Source of the DNA: Aneurinibacillus thermoaerophilus
Lineage (GTDB): Bacteria; Bacillota; Bacilli; Aneurinibacillales; Aneurinibacillaceae
Assembly: GCF_900099925.1 (NCBI RefSeq)
Contig: NZ_FNDE01000009.1
Span: 41,856 to 105,855, forward strand
Reading direction: 5' to 3'
Length of the DNA stretch: 64,000 nucleotides
Shown piece after piece: positions 54,910-64,000 of this stretch. The notes below the pieces were generated by a model. It was not told where the DNA came from, did not search any database, and saw only the letters and a list, made by a program, of their open reading frames with translations. The position numbers were made by a program, and so were the translations under genes. How positions within the stretch are numbered: the first letter of the stretch is position 1; every line of letters begins with the position of its first letter.

Positions 54910-56247
54910 TTATTTTTTATCTGCTTGGGAAGCCGAAATCCCTTCTAAAGCGGCTGGCAATTCTTTCGCCTTTTTAGCCTCTTCTGGAAGTTGAACTTTT
55001 AGATTATCGTTATAATCACTGTATTTCATATCCTGCGTCATGATCATTCGCTTGAACGGCATATCTTCAATGTTATCTTTGTATGTGACAGCTGTTTGGG
55101 TTTGTATACGCTTGACCAGTTTGGTCGCAGGATCGAGTTCCATTACGCCCTGCATGTAAATCGATCCGATCACGCCTTCCGCTTCCTTAAGCGTATCGGT
55201 CATTCCCTGCATTCCGTTCATCATGGAAGTCAAATCTGACAATTTGTCGATGCGTCCCTGGAACGCGATCTTTCCCTCTCCCAGATCGCGGTAAAATAAT
55301 TTCTTTTCCAGTTGCGGCGGAATACCAGACATCTGCTCCACCATTGCTTTCATATCTATGGGGAAGCCGTTTTTCATCTTGACCCAACCGGACGAATGTT
55401 CCATGCCTCCGGACAGATTATCCGGCATTTTCATATACATATCCTTACCGAGAATATACTGTTCGAACGCCATGTGGTCCATGCCTTCCTTTTCAAGCGC
55501 TGCCGGTGCTTTCATGCTCGTTTGGATGTACATTTTATCCGGCACTTCAAACGTGCTTTTTATATTCATCGATACGCCTTGCAGCATCTCTTTACGTGTT
55601 TCTTCAGGCAAGGAAGCAAGCGTCTTCTCATTTCCTTCCATACTAAACGCCACTGTTCCTTCCATGCGGAATGAACGAACATCACGCTGCGCTTTCTGAC
55701 TTTCTTCCAGCAACTTCTTTGTGCTGTCTGAAGTGGAAAGCATTTGCTGAATTAGCGCTTCTGCTACCTGCTTCGTCAACGGGCGTTCCAGATTGTCCCA
55801 CTTATAATCAAAGTTGACCGCCGCGAGCCATGATGCCGTGTTATGCGCCCAGTGTGAAGAAGGCAGCGGCGACTTTACGCCTGGCACCTCCTGCTCCGGA
55901 ATGCCGAGCGCACGACTGAGCATCGCGATTGCCTCTCCCTCTTTTAATACTTGTTTCGGATAAACCATACCATCATCATATCCGCTCAAAACACCGTTCG
56001 CCTGAAGCTTGCTTACAATACGAGCAAGTTCGCTGTCACGCTCTACATCCTTGTATGAATACTGCGCCTCTGCTTCCGGCAAATCAATCGCCCGCGCAAG
56101 CATTACAAAGAACTCACCGCGTGTCATTTGCTCCGTCTGTGCTTGCATTGTGGTTACCGGTTCAGCTGCTAACACATTTACGGCAGGCACGCCTGTAAGC
56201 ATCGTCAGACTTAATAACCCGGTCACTGCTATATTACGCTTCTTCAT
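54910..56247 (-). CDS. SLH-domain envelope protein with DUF6612-like lipoprotein fold
   Basis: 445 aa secreted protein with a signal peptide (1-28, ending VLAAEP). Residues about 38-175 form S-layer homology domains, seen as TRGEFFVMLARAIDLPE, YSYKDVERDSELARIVSKLQ, ANGVLSGYDDGMVYPKQVLK and EAIAMLSRALGIPE. The remaining 260 residues (RDVRSFRMEGTVAFSMEG, KMYIQTSMKAP, GWVKMKNGF) look like the LolA/LppX-like fold of DUF6612 lipoproteins. It probably binds secondary wall polysaccharide through SLH. The exact role is unknown. Confidence 0.78.
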   Translation of the reverse strand: MKKRNIAVTGLLSLTMLTGVPAVNVLAAEPVTTMQAQTEQMTRGEFFVMLARAIDLPEAEAQYSYKDVERDSELARIVSKLQANGVLSGYDDGMVYPKQVLKEGEAIAMLSRALGIPEQEVPGVKSPLPSSHWAHNTASWLAAVNFDYKWDNLERPLTKQVAEALIQQMLSTSDSTKKLLEESQKAQRDVRSFRMEGTVAFSMEGNEKTLASLPEETRKEMLQGVSMNIKSTFEVPDKMYIQTSMKAPAALEKEGMDHMAFEQYILGKDMYMKMPDNLSGGMEHSSGWVKMKNGFPIDMKAMVEQMSGIPPQLEKKLFYRDLGEGKIAFQGRIDKLSDLTSMMNGMQGMTDTLKEAEGVIGSIYMQGVMELDPATKLVKRIQTQTAVTYKDNIEDMPFKRMIMTQDMKYSDYNDNLKVQLPEEAKKAKELPAALEGISASQADKK

Positions 56248-56316
56248 TCCAATTCCTCCTCGAAATTGTTCTTACACCTTTACATACGAAAAAAAGTTGG
56301 AAAAAGTTTCAACATT

Positions 56317-57744
56317 TTATCCGCGTTCCTGATGAATTAACGTTTGCTTTAAATCCCACAGTCTCTGGCTCAAATCTACATGGTATTCATGCGGATTGAC
56401 AAGCCGCCTGATTTCCGGCGAAAACCGGGCTAGCTGCTTACGAACATAGGCACGAATTTCTTCCAGTGCGGGCGGATCATATAGCCTTCGCCCTCTCTCA
56501 ATGACCGGATATAACAGTGACTCCGTTCGATAATTGCGCAGTGTTTTTCGTTTGTGCGGGAACAAAGGATGGAAAATTGTAATTTCATCCTGCGGAATCT
56601 CTTCTTTCGCAAGCGCGATTAAGTCAGCCAGCGGCTTGTCCGTCGCCCGATCATAAAAACGAATTACCTTTTTATAACCCGGATTCGTAATCTTCGTGGG
56701 ATTCTCGGAAATCTTCAGTCTCGGTTCCCACTCTCCGTTTTTTTCCACCGCGGCCAGCTTATAGACGCCACCGAGCGCCGGACAATCATACGAAGTAATA
56801 AGATTAGTGCCTACACCCCAAATATTGATTTTGGCCTCCTGACTTTTTAAGTCTTGAATCAACCGTTCATCCAAATCACTTGAGGCGACGATCGCCACAT
56901 CTGTAAGCCCCGCTTCATCCAGCATGCGGCGGGCCTCTTTTGAAAGATAAGCTAAATCTCCGGAATCTAGGCGAATCCCCAACAATTTTTTGCCCTTTTC
57001 TCTCATAGCTAGGCCGATCTTGATAGCATGCGGAATCCCCATTTCCAGCGTGTCATACGTGTCCACCAACAGTACTGTCTCATCTGGAAACGCTTCACTG
57101 TAAGCCGTAAACGCGTCCAATTCGTGTTCAAACAACTGCACAAAGCTGTGCGCGTGCGTGCCGCGTACCGGGATGCCGAAATCCCGGCCAGCAATTATGT
57201 TCGATGTTGCGTGCACTCCGCCGATATAGGCAGCTCGCGCCCCATAATACCCTGCCTCCGCACCCTGCGCCCGACGCAGGCCAAATTCCAGTACGGTGTC
57301 GCCTTTTGCCGCTTCAACAATGCGGGCAGCTTTGGTAGCGATAAGCGTCTGATGGTTAATAATTGTTAACATTGTCGTTTCGATTAACTGTGCTTCGCCA
57401 ATCGGGGCCTCGACCCGTAAGAGCGGCTCTCCTGGAAACACTACAGTTCCTTCTTTCATAGCGGCGATGTTTCCGGTAAAGCGAAAGTTTCTCAACTTCT
57501 CTAAAAACGTATCCTCATACGAATAGACGCTTCGCAAATACGCGATATCTTCTTCCGTAAACCGAATATTTTCAATATAGTCAAGCACCTGTTCCAAACC
57601 GGCGAAAATCGCATACCCATTTCCACCCGGCGGCTTGCGGAAAAATACGTCAAACACCGCCCGCCGGCCATCCAAGTTTTTCTTATGATAAGCATACATC
57701 ATATTAATCTGATATAGATCAGTGCTCATCGTCAGGTTGTTCAT
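56317..57744 (-). CDS. pncB: Nicotinate phosphoribosyltransferase
   Basis: 475 aa NAD-salvage enzyme joining nicotinate to PRPP with ATP. Signatures: STDLYQINMMYAYHKKNLDG, FDVFFRKPPGGNGYAIFAGL, FGLRRAQGAEAGYYGARAAY, GTHAHSFVQLF (active-site His), LLGIRLDSGDLAYLSKEARR and IWGVGTNLITSYDCPALGGV. ATG 57744 follows GAGGAGAT at 6 nt; the frame is open to 58002 on the strand opposite the divergent kinase gene, but that part is not coding. It is divergent from the LytS-type kinase gene. Confidence 0.95.
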   Translation of the reverse strand: MNNLTMSTDLYQINMMYAYHKKNLDGRRAVFDVFFRKPPGGNGYAIFAGLEQVLDYIENIRFTEEDIAYLRSVYSYEDTFLEKLRNFRFTGNIAAMKEGTVVFPGEPLLRVEAPIGEAQLIETTMLTIINHQTLIATKAARIVEAAKGDTVLEFGLRRAQGAEAGYYGARAAYIGGVHATSNIIAGRDFGIPVRGTHAHSFVQLFEHELDAFTAYSEAFPDETVLLVDTYDTLEMGIPHAIKIGLAMREKGKKLLGIRLDSGDLAYLSKEARRMLDEAGLTDVAIVASSDLDERLIQDLKSQEAKINIWGVGTNLITSYDCPALGGVYKLAAVEKNGEWEPRLKISENPTKITNPGYKKVIRFYDRATDKPLADLIALAKEEIPQDEITIFHPLFPHKRKTLRNYRTESLLYPVIERGRRLYDPPALEEIRAYVRKQLARFSPEIRRLVNPHEYHVDLSQRLWDLKQTLIHQERG

Positions 57745-57841
57745 TTGTTCATCTCCTCGCATCCTCTTTTTCCCAGAATTGACGGAACTTCTGCGGATGA
57801 TATACTTTGAAATAACAACCGATACGCAAGGAGGCTTCTCC

Positions 57842-59521
57842 ATGTCGTCCATCCATCCACTGCTTATCGATTTGGCCGAGCGCACCGCGACGCTTATTGT
57901 ACTCGCGTTTTTTCTCTCCCGGTTTCGTTTCTTCCGCCGGGTGCTTCGGCGCACGGACGGACCACGTGACAAAATAATTACAACTATAATATGTACACTC
58001 ATTGGTATTTACGGAACGTATGCCGCAATTCCCATCGAAGGGGCGCTGGCAAATTCACGCGTGATCGGCCCGGTTATGGCCGGGCTCCTGGGCGGGCCGA
58101 TCGTCGGTACCGCTGCCGGTTTTCTCGCAGGCTTACACCGCTACTTTCTCGGAGGTTTTACCGATTTGGCCTGCGCCGTCTCCACCACCGTCGAAGGGGC
58201 GCTGGCAGGGCTGGTGTACATGCGTTATCATCACCGCTCCATACATTGGAAGATGGCCTGGGTCGTCGGCTTTATCGCGGAAGGGATTCAAATGCTCTTA
58301 ATTCTTGGGATTGCCCGTCCGTTCGCGGATGCGCTCCACCTTGTCGAAATTATTGCATTACCAATGATGCTAGTCAATGCCTCAGGTATCGCGCTGTTCG
58401 TTATGATTGTTCAAACTGCAAAAGCGGAAGAAGAAAAAATCGGCTCTATGCAGGCACAGCGGGCGTTGCAAATCGCTGACATTACGCTGCCGATTCTACG
58501 CCAGGGACTCAATGAAACGTCCGCCGAAAAAACGGCTCGCGTGATTTACAATATGACAGAAGCTGCGGCAGTCGCCATTACCGATAGAGAAAAAATTCTC
58601 GCTCATATCGGCGCCGGAGATAAGCATCACCAGCGCGGCACCCCTTTGCAAACCGAAGCAACGCTGAAAGCGATCCATACGCAGCAGTTGCTTTGGGCCA
58701 AAAACAAAACAGAAATCGGTTGCAGCAGCATCGATTGTCCGCTCCATTCCGCGATTATTGTTCCGCTTCGGAAAAAGGACACGGTGGTGGGCACGCTCAA
58801 GCTATATTTTAAAAAACAGCACGAAGTATCCGTCGTCGACTGGGAATTGGCGCGCGGACTTGCGCAATTATTCTCCACTCAGCTTGAAATCGCCGATTTG
58901 GAAAAGCAGGCGGCGCTGCTGGCCGATGCGGAAATCCGCGCCTTGCACGCCCAGATTAATCCGCATTTTCTATTCAATGCCTTAAACACAATCTCATCGT
59001 TTATCCGTACAAAACCGGAAACTGCCCGCCGTCTAATCGTAAACCTGGCGGAATTTTTCCGGCGCAATCTGCACCAAGGCGACCGGATAATTACCGTAGA
59101 AGAAGAGATAAAACATGTAGAAGCCTATTTGGAAATCGAAAAAGCCCGCTTCGGAGACAAACTCCAGATTGTAACCGAGATTCAACCCGAAGCCTGGAAG
59201 CAACGCATTCCGGGTCTTATCTTACAACCGATTGTGGAAAATGCCGTTAAGCATGGCCTGCTGCCGAAAAAGGCAGGCGGTACCATCCTTATACGCATCG
59301 GAAAAGAAAACAACGCGCTGGTCATTCAGGTTATCGACGATGGTGTCGGCTTTGCCGCGTCGACCGAGTCCCGACCATTCTCCGGCATCGGTCTGCAAAA
59401 TGTACGCGGCCGCCTGCAATCTCTATACGGCAATCCTTATGATCTGACCATCGAAGCCAATCCTGGAGGCGGCACTGTTTGTACCATTACAATCCCTTGG
59501 AAAGAAAGGAATGTATCTTAA
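57842..59521 (+). CDS. LytS-family sensor histidine kinase
   Basis: 559 aa. A 5TM receptor domain (1-200) with GPVMAGLLGGPIVGTAAGFL and GLHRYFLGGFTDLACAVSTT is typical of LytS/YpdA kinases. A GAF domain (about 210-350) contains a Cys pair in GCSSIDCPLHS. The His_kinase region has AQINPHFLFNALNTISSFIR (phospho-acceptor His), and the HATPase domain has LQPIVENAVKHGL, DDGVGFAAS and GIGLQNVRGRLQSLYG. AAGGAGG precedes ATG 57842. In B. subtilis the homologue controls pyruvate transport, but no lrgAB/ysbAB-like target gene is adjacent here. Confidence 0.9.
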   Translation: MSSIHPLLIDLAERTATLIVLAFFLSRFRFFRRVLRRTDGPRDKIITTIICTLIGIYGTYAAIPIEGALANSRVIGPVMAGLLGGPIVGTAAGFLAGLHRYFLGGFTDLACAVSTTVEGALAGLVYMRYHHRSIHWKMAWVVGFIAEGIQMLLILGIARPFADALHLVEIIALPMMLVNASGIALFVMIVQTAKAEEEKIGSMQAQRALQIADITLPILRQGLNETSAEKTARVIYNMTEAAAVAITDREKILAHIGAGDKHHQRGTPLQTEATLKAIHTQQLLWAKNKTEIGCSSIDCPLHSAIIVPLRKKDTVVGTLKLYFKKQHEVSVVDWELARGLAQLFSTQLEIADLEKQAALLADAEIRALHAQINPHFLFNALNTISSFIRTKPETARRLIVNLAEFFRRNLHQGDRIITVEEEIKHVEAYLEIEKARFGDKLQIVTEIQPEAWKQRIPGLILQPIVENAVKHGLLPKKAGGTILIRIGKENNALVIQVIDDGVGFAASTESRPFSGIGLQNVRGRLQSLYGNPYDLTIEANPGGGTVCTITIPWKERNVS

Positions 59522-59525
59522 ATTT

Positions 59526-60317
59526 ATGATACGGGTAATCATTGTGGATGATGAGGCGCCAGCCCGCTCCGAGCTACGTTATTTGTTGGAACAATACGAT
59601 GACATTGAAGTCATCGAGGAGGCGGCAAGCGGTGAAGAAGCAATTGAACTGATTCAGCGCCAGAAGCCTGATGTTGTATTTCTCGATATTTATCTTCATG
59701 ATATCGAAGGCATTAAAATTCCGGAAATGATAGAGGGGGAAGAACACAGGCCACATATCGTATACGCCACTGCCTATGACTCGTATGCGCTGCAAGCCTT
59801 CGAGACCGAAGCGGCGGACTATATTTTGAAACCGTTTAATGAAGAACGGCTGAAAAAAACGATGACCCGCCTACGCAAAAGAATACAGGAAAAAAAGGCC
59901 CAGCCTGCTTCTTTCCCTGCCATCGAACATACGCTTCGCCAAATTATTGAGACGATTCAACCCATGGCAAAATCGTTCTCTTCTTTTTCTCGGATTCCCG
60001 TAGAAAAAGCAACAAGCGTAGCGTTTGTCGATATTCATGACATTGTGTACGCGGCAGCGGAAGGCAGGAATTGCCGAATTTTTACAAAAAATGAAGATTA
60101 TATAACCTCATTCTCCCTTCAGGAACTAGAAAAAAAGCTGCCTGAAGACCGCTTCTATCGCATTCATCGCACCTATCTTGTGAACCTAAGCTGCATTGTC
60201 GAATTTATTCCCTGGTTTAAAGGCACCGTTCAGATAAAAGTCGGGGACAAGAATGAAACCGTACTGCCTGTTAGCCGTTCTCTTGTCAAAGATTTAAAAA
60301 TGCGGCTCGGATTTTAA
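59526..60317 (+). CDS. LytTR-family response regulator
   Basis: 263 aa. Receiver domain (1-120): VIIVDDEAPARSELRYLLEQ, VVFLDIYLHDIEG with the phospho-acceptor Asp, YATAYDSYALQAFE, DYILKPFNEERL. LytTR DNA-binding domain (about 160-263): FVDIHDIVYAAAEGRNCRIF, FYRIHRTYLVNLSCIVEFIP and VLPVSRSLVKDLKMRL. It is the partner of the kinase just upstream. ATG 59526 fits the family; an ATG at 59511 overlapping the kinase end is possible, and neither has an ideal ribosome site. Confidence 0.9.
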   Translation: MIRVIIVDDEAPARSELRYLLEQYDDIEVIEEAASGEEAIELIQRQKPDVVFLDIYLHDIEGIKIPEMIEGEEHRPHIVYATAYDSYALQAFETEAADYILKPFNEERLKKTMTRLRKRIQEKKAQPASFPAIEHTLRQIIETIQPMAKSFSSFSRIPVEKATSVAFVDIHDIVYAAAEGRNCRIFTKNEDYITSFSLQELEKKLPEDRFYRIHRTYLVNLSCIVEFIPWFKGTVQIKVGDKNETVLPVSRSLVKDLKMRLGF

Positions 60318-60324
60318 CATCGTA

Positions 60325-60350
60325 AAAACCCGTTCTTGTGAACGGGCTTT
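60325..60350. terminator. Bidirectional terminator
   Basis: CCCGTTC / GAACGGG stem (60329-60335 with 60340-60346) with A-run left and CTTTCC right. It serves the converging regulator and PheC-like genes. Confidence 0.8.
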
Positions 60351-60354
60351 CCAT

Positions 60355-61299
60355 TTACTCAATCCATTTTTTCTTTAGTTTCTCAAATTCTCCTTTTAAC
60401 TCCATTTCTTCCATCCATAACTCAATCCAATTGCTGAAAACCGTATCCCCGCGGTGCATCATAAAACCTTTCTCATCAATTGTGAACGGCTTATCACTTA
60501 ACGCCGCGTATAAACGCGGATCTTGTTTAGCATACAGCATCGCTTCAATATTATCAGTAATCATAACATCAAATTTTCCTTCCGCAACAAGATGAGGAAT
60601 ATCGAGATTATTTTCTACAACAGTCACATTTGCTTTCGGAAGGTATGCTCTGACAAACTTTTCATTTGTGCCCCCCGGATTAACGCCGATTCTCACTTCA
60701 GGTTTGTTAATATCCTCAATGCTCTTGAACTTCTCCTTATCTTCCTTACGAATCAAAGGCGCTTTTCCAAATTGAATATAGCCTTGAGATAAATGGGCTT
60801 TCTTTTGGCGTTCAACATTACGGGTGATGCCCCCAACCGCGATGTCGAACTTATCCGCTAACAAGTCATCCATTAGCGTCGGCCAAGAAGTTTTTACGAA
60901 CTGTACTTCAACTCCTAAATCTTTAGCGAGCATTTTCGCGGCATCAATATCATATCCTTCAAACTGTTGTGTTTTAGGATTAAAATATGTAAAAGGCTTA
61001 TAATCTCCCGTCGTTCCTACGCGAATATACCCTCTTTTTAAAATCGTATCAAGCCGGGATTCGATCGAAACCGTTTTGTCTTTTTCATCAATCGTAACAT
61101 TACGTCCAAGCGCTTTGGCAACGTCCTGCGCCGATACAAAAACATTGCCGTTAACCAGCTGGCTATTTACTTTTTTCCCGTCTATGATTACACTTTCCTC
61201 ATTGTATGCCTGTGCCTGAGGAAGCGCAATAAAACCGCCCCCAACAAGCAAAGTAGCAGCCAACAATCCCTTTCCTATCATACTGTACAGTTTTTTCAT
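60355..61299 (-). CDS. Stalk-domain / PheC-like periplasmic-binding-fold protein
   Basis: 314 aa exported protein. After the signal peptide (about 1-32) a copper-amine-oxidase-type stalk segment (about 37-80: VIIDGKKVNSQLVNGNVFVS, LGRNVTIDEKDKTV) leads into a family-3 solute-binding domain (85-314). That domain is closest, from memory, to cyclohexadienyl dehydratase (PheC): VGTTGDYKPFTYFNPK, FEGYDIDAAKML, VQFVKTSWPTLMDDL, AVGGITRNVERQKKA, VRIGVNPGGTNEKFVRAYLP and DVMITDNIEAML. It may be an amino-acid binding protein, a chemoreceptor ligand carrier, or a secreted prephenate/arogenate dehydratase. ATG 61299 is preferred over a GTG at 61308. It lies 103 bp downstream of a chemoreceptor gene. Confidence 0.8.
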   Translation of the reverse strand: MKKLYSMIGKGLLAATLLVGGGFIALPQAQAYNEESVIIDGKKVNSQLVNGNVFVSAQDVAKALGRNVTIDEKDKTVSIESRLDTILKRGYIRVGTTGDYKPFTYFNPKTQQFEGYDIDAAKMLAKDLGVEVQFVKTSWPTLMDDLLADKFDIAVGGITRNVERQKKAHLSQGYIQFGKAPLIRKEDKEKFKSIEDINKPEVRIGVNPGGTNEKFVRAYLPKANVTVVENNLDIPHLVAEGKFDVMITDNIEAMLYAKQDPRLYAALSDKPFTIDEKGFMMHRGDTVFSNWIELWMEEMELKGEFEKLKKKWIE

Positions 61300-61402
61300 A
61301 AGATGCACATCCTTTTCTTACATAAAAATAAATTTATTTTGATAGCTGTTGATGCTCCCTATCATTTACCATGTGAAGGAAATCATCAACAGCTACGTTT
61401 AT

Positions 61403-63367
61403 TTATAGTTTAAATTTATGTATCGCTCCTCGAAGATCCCGCACCACACTCTCAAGCGACTTAAGCGAGTCAGAAATTTTCTCCATAGAAGCGATTTGCT
61501 CTTCGGTAGCGGATGCAACACTACTCGAATGAGAAGCAGAGTTTTGCGCGATATTGGCCATTTCCTGAATGGAAGCATTTATTTCTTCTGAACTTGCAGA
61601 CATTTGCTCTGATGCCGCAGAAATCTCCTCGATATACCCCGCCATCCCCTGAGACGATTGGTAAATATGCTGAAAGCCGTTTTTCACTTCTTCAATCAGC
61701 GCAATTCCTTCCTGAACATTTTTCTCGCTAGCTCCCATCTCGCCGACAGCATGGGCAATATCCTGTTGAATTTCTTCAATCAATACCGCAATTTGTCTTG
61801 CCGACTCATCCGATTGCTCCGCCAGCTTTCTAACTTCGTCAGCGACTACGGCAAATCCTTTTCCATGTTCCCCGGCACGTGCCGCTTCAATAGCTGCGTT
61901 TAGCGCCAGCAGATTAATTTGTGAGGCAAGAGTTGAAATGGTATCCAGAATCTGACCAATTTCCTGAGAGCGTCCTTCCAGACGCTGAACGGAAGAAGAG
62001 ACTCTTACCGTTCCTGCGCTAATTTTGTTCATTTGTTGTACAGCTTTCTCAATCATGCTATTCCCCTGTTCCGCTTCTTTTGCAGCCTCAAGCGAAGAGG
62101 AAGCAACCATGGATGTCATACTGGCAATTTGCTGAATACCGGACGCCATCTCCTCCATTGCTTTTGCTGTCTCCTGCGAACTGTTCACTTGTGTTTGCGC
62201 TCCTGCAGCTACCGTCTGAATCGAAGCCCCGATCATATTTGCCGCTTTTGTTGTTTGCGTGACGCTGGCGGCCAATTCTTCCGTAAATGAAAGCACGCGT
62301 TGCGATGTAGCAGAAACGCCTTGTGTTAACTCTTTTAAGTTGGCTACCGTCCGATTGAAATCGTCCGCTAGGCGCGCAATTTCATCCCGGCCGCTAATAT
62401 TCACGTGACGGGTTAAATCACCTGTCGCAACGATCCTTACGGCCTCATTCAGCTGCGAAATGGGGCTCACTACATTGCGCGCAATAAAATAAGTAATGAC
62501 GATACCAACTAGAATTGCAAGAAATCCTAGTTGAAGCAGGATAAATGCAAGCTGTCTTACCGGCGCATACAGTTCTTTCGTCGGGGCTCCAATAACCACT
62601 CCCCATCTATCCTTCGTGGCCGCATACGCTCCAAACTTTTCCTGCCCATTAAACATATAGCTCACAATGCCGTGCTTTCCGCTTTTGATATCCGCAAAAA
62701 CTTTCTGCATTTCAGGAATAGGGGACGCTGAAATATTATCTTTAAAAATTTTATTTTTATCAGGATGCCAAACCGTTGTACCTTTAGCACTAACTAAAAA
62801 TGCATATCCTGTCTTTCCAAACTTTTCATTAGCAACATATTCCTGTACCTTCTTAATAGAAATTGTGCCTCCGAAATATCCGATTTGCTTCCCCCCCTTC
62901 ATAATTGGGACAATGATGGTGACAATGTTGTTTCCTGTTCTCTTTGAAACAACAGGCTCTGACACAACAATCTTTCCTTCTCCTTTTCCGGCTTCCCTAA
63001 AATGGGCGCGGTCGGAAACGTCTGTTATATCCCCTTTATGATTAATGACATGTCTGGAACTCAGATCGTATGTAAAAAACAGTGTTTCAAAATCAGGGAA
63101 CTTTTTATTTGCTTTTTGAATGAATGCCAAATCGGTTTGATTATTTTCAGAAGTTAATTTTGCTAATGATACAAGAACTGCCTTTTTTTCTTCAAAGAAG
63201 CGATCCAGTTTCCCGGCTAAATTGGCAGCTTGGATTTCTGCTGCATTTTCTAGTTGTTTGCTTAACATAGCCGATGATTTCCAATAGCTCGCAAACGATA
63301 CAACCACAAGACTTATAACAAGCAAAAGGGAATTTAATAGCAGCAACTTGCTTTTTAGACTTCTCAC
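61403..63367 (-). CDS. Methyl-accepting chemotaxis protein (dCache type)
   Basis: 654 aa transmembrane chemoreceptor. TM1 (about 7-29), extracellular double-Cache domain (35-270, [39 protein letters not shown]), TM2 (about 275-298), HAMP (300-355, [20 protein letters not shown]), and a cytoplasmic signalling hairpin to the end with the tip [20 protein letters not shown] and [24 protein letters not shown] precedes the ATG. The ligand is unknown; the stalk/PheC-like binding protein downstream is a possible partner. Confidence 0.93.
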   Translation of the reverse strand: MRSLKSKLLLLNSLLLVISLVVVSFASYWKSSAMLSKQLENAAEIQAANLAGKLDRFFEEKKAVLVSLAKLTSENNQTDLAFIQKANKKFPDFETLFFTYDLSSRHVINHKGDITDVSDRAHFREAGKGEGKIVVSEPVVSKRTGNNIVTIIVPIMKGGKQIGYFGGTISIKKVQEYVANEKFGKTGYAFLVSAKGTTVWHPDKNKIFKDNISASPIPEMQKVFADIKSGKHGIVSYMFNGQEKFGAYAATKDRWGVVIGAPTKELYAPVRQLAFILLQLGFLAILVGIVITYFIARNVVSPISQLNEAVRIVATGDLTRHVNISGRDEIARLADDFNRTVANLKELTQGVSATSQRVLSFTEELAASVTQTTKAANMIGASIQTVAAGAQTQVNSSQETAKAMEEMASGIQQIASMTSMVASSSLEAAKEAEQGNSMIEKAVQQMNKISAGTVRVSSSVQRLEGRSQEIGQILDTISTLASQINLLALNAAIEAARAGEHGKGFAVVADEVRKLAEQSDESARQIAVLIEEIQQDIAHAVGEMGASEKNVQEGIALIEEVKNGFQHIYQSSQGMAGYIEEISAASEQMSASSEEINASIQEMANIAQNSASHSSSVASATEEQIASMEKISDSLKSLESVVRDLRGAIHKFKL

Positions 63368-63612
63368 TCTCTCTTCCTCCTCGTACGCTACAGCGCATAG
63401 TAGGTTTTTATTTTATTTTAGTTATAAAGACCCAGTATAAGTAGGTATATAGATGCTATCATACAAGTATAAATGATACATTATTTTCCTTGTTTGGTAA
63501 ACTAATTTTCTATATTTTAAAAATATCTCAATTAAAAATGCATACAAAACTTGTAGCTAACTACAGATGATGACAAATTTTCTACTGTTCATGTATGGTT
63601 TACTACAGATAA

Positions 63613-63786
63613 TTCGGAAAAGGTAGTAAAGAAAGTGCACCTAAGTTACAATATTTTAAAACTAATTTTTTAGAAATTTTAGATTCTGAAAATTTTATAA
63701 AAAGTCCTGCGGTAATATGTCAAGTTCCTCAAACTACGAAATTGGAAATTAAGATGCCTCATTTATCGAAAAAAGGCAGCACTTAA
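63613..63786 (+). pseudogene. Short AT-rich coding fragment, unknown
   Basis: A frame of 57 codons with no start codon or ribosome site ends at TAA 63784-63786. It reads FGKGSKESAPKLQYFKTNFL and later SPAVICQVPQTTKLEIKMP. A preceding frame (from about 63570, VHVWFTTDNSEK) looks like the same gene after a frameshift. I recognise no family. It lies between the chemoreceptor and an IS110 element and is much AT-richer than the conserved genes. Confidence 0.3.
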
Positions 63787-63833
63787 AAAACCCAGTTTCA
63801 TAGTTAAAAACTGGAAATATAATGAAGGATTCA

Positions 63834-63854
63834 ATAGAGGGGCTTTTCCTCTAT
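63834..63854. terminator. Hairpin at the IS110 transposase stop
   Basis: ATAGAGG / CCTCTAT (63834-63840 with 63848-63854) forms a 7-bp stem over the stop codon of the transposase. It could end its transcript; the U-tract is weak. Confidence 0.45.
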
Positions 63855-64000
63855 CGATTCACCTTCCTTCCAGGCGTGTAGATTTGATCGTTGCGTAGCA
63901 GCGCATCGATCAAACGCACAAGTTTTCTTGCCGTTAAAACGAGGGCTCTTTTGTGTTGATGTTTCGGTACTTCACGATACTTTTTCTGGTAGTAATCCCG
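63851..64000 (-). CDS. IS110-family transposase, C-terminal part (runs off window)
   Basis: The last 49 residues of a minus-strand protein are visible: RDYYQKKYREVPKHQHKRAL, then VLTARKLVRLIDALLRNDQI and a stop at 63851-63853. The YYxKK ... HKxALVxxARKLxRxIxALL pattern is the C-terminal Transposase_20 signature of IS110-family DEDD/serine transposases. The catalytic parts lie beyond the window. IS110 elements lack usual inverted repeats, so the left edge is not readable here. Confidence 0.8.
   Translation of the reverse strand, partial: RDYYQKKYREVPKHQHKRALVLTARKLVRLIDALLRNDQIYTPGRKVNR

Overview
The window looks like chromosome of a Gram-positive, endospore-forming, competence-gene-carrying Bacillales species. 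It has spoIIP, gpr and yqxA, a comE locus, CIRCE-HrcA heat-shock control, a leucine T-box and a SAM-I riboswitch. Gene order and content suggest the Paenibacillaceae (Brevibacillus/Aneurinibacillus-like), but the genus is an inference. The conserved part runs on the minus strand in nearly the same order as the B. subtilis yqeG-to-yqeW region.

Left end (1-9.4 kb): an accessory zone with an MFS exporter divergent from a PadR regulator, then gene fragments. A visibly AT-rich island of about 3.7 kb lies between two near-identical 42-bp repeats (3056-3097 and 6818-6859). One repeat is the 3' end of an intact rsmF-type rRNA methyltransferase gene and the other is a detached copy of that end. Inside are an ECF sigma/anti-sigma pair, an IS3-family fragment, a PepSY gene cut by it, a small PepSY-like membrane protein, a His-rich lipoprotein and possible integrase tails. 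This is the layout of an element integrated at a gene 3' end.

9.5-17 kb: Na/Pi transporter (yqeW), deoC, a Nudix hydrolase, and a C4-dicarboxylate module (binding protein DctB, symporter DctP, two-component DctS-DctR) with a candidate cre site.

17-31 kb: the heat-shock/translation block hemW > hrcA > chaperonin > grpE > dnaK > (hairpin) > dnaJ > prmA > rsmE > mtaB, controlled by CIRCE. The unexpected member is an archaeal-type (group III) chaperonin between hrcA and grpE. lepA and an M24 peptidase lie upstream.

31-46 kb: sporulation and germination (yqxA, spoIIP, gpr), rpsT, holA, a SigW-like ECF pair with a very long anti-sigma factor, and the competence genes comEC, comEB, comEA and comER. 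The comE genes are interrupted by a SAM-riboswitch-controlled O-acetylhomoserine sulfhydrylase, a tandem MazG-like protein and an unrecognised protein.

46-54.5 kb: leuS with a T-box leader, followed upstream by yqeM-rsfS-yqeK-nadD-yqeI-aroE and yqeH-yqeG. Transposon debris (a TnpB zinc-finger remnant and a possible second IS200/IS605 end) lies between the T-box terminator and leuS, and again upstream of yqeG. A substrate-binding-protein tail abuts the leuS stop.

54.9-64 kb: an SLH-domain envelope protein, pncB, a LytS/LytT-type two-component system, a PheC-like periplasmic-binding-fold protein fused to a stalk domain, a chemoreceptor, and an IS110-family transposase running off the window. 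I saw no rRNA or tRNA genes and no CRISPR array.
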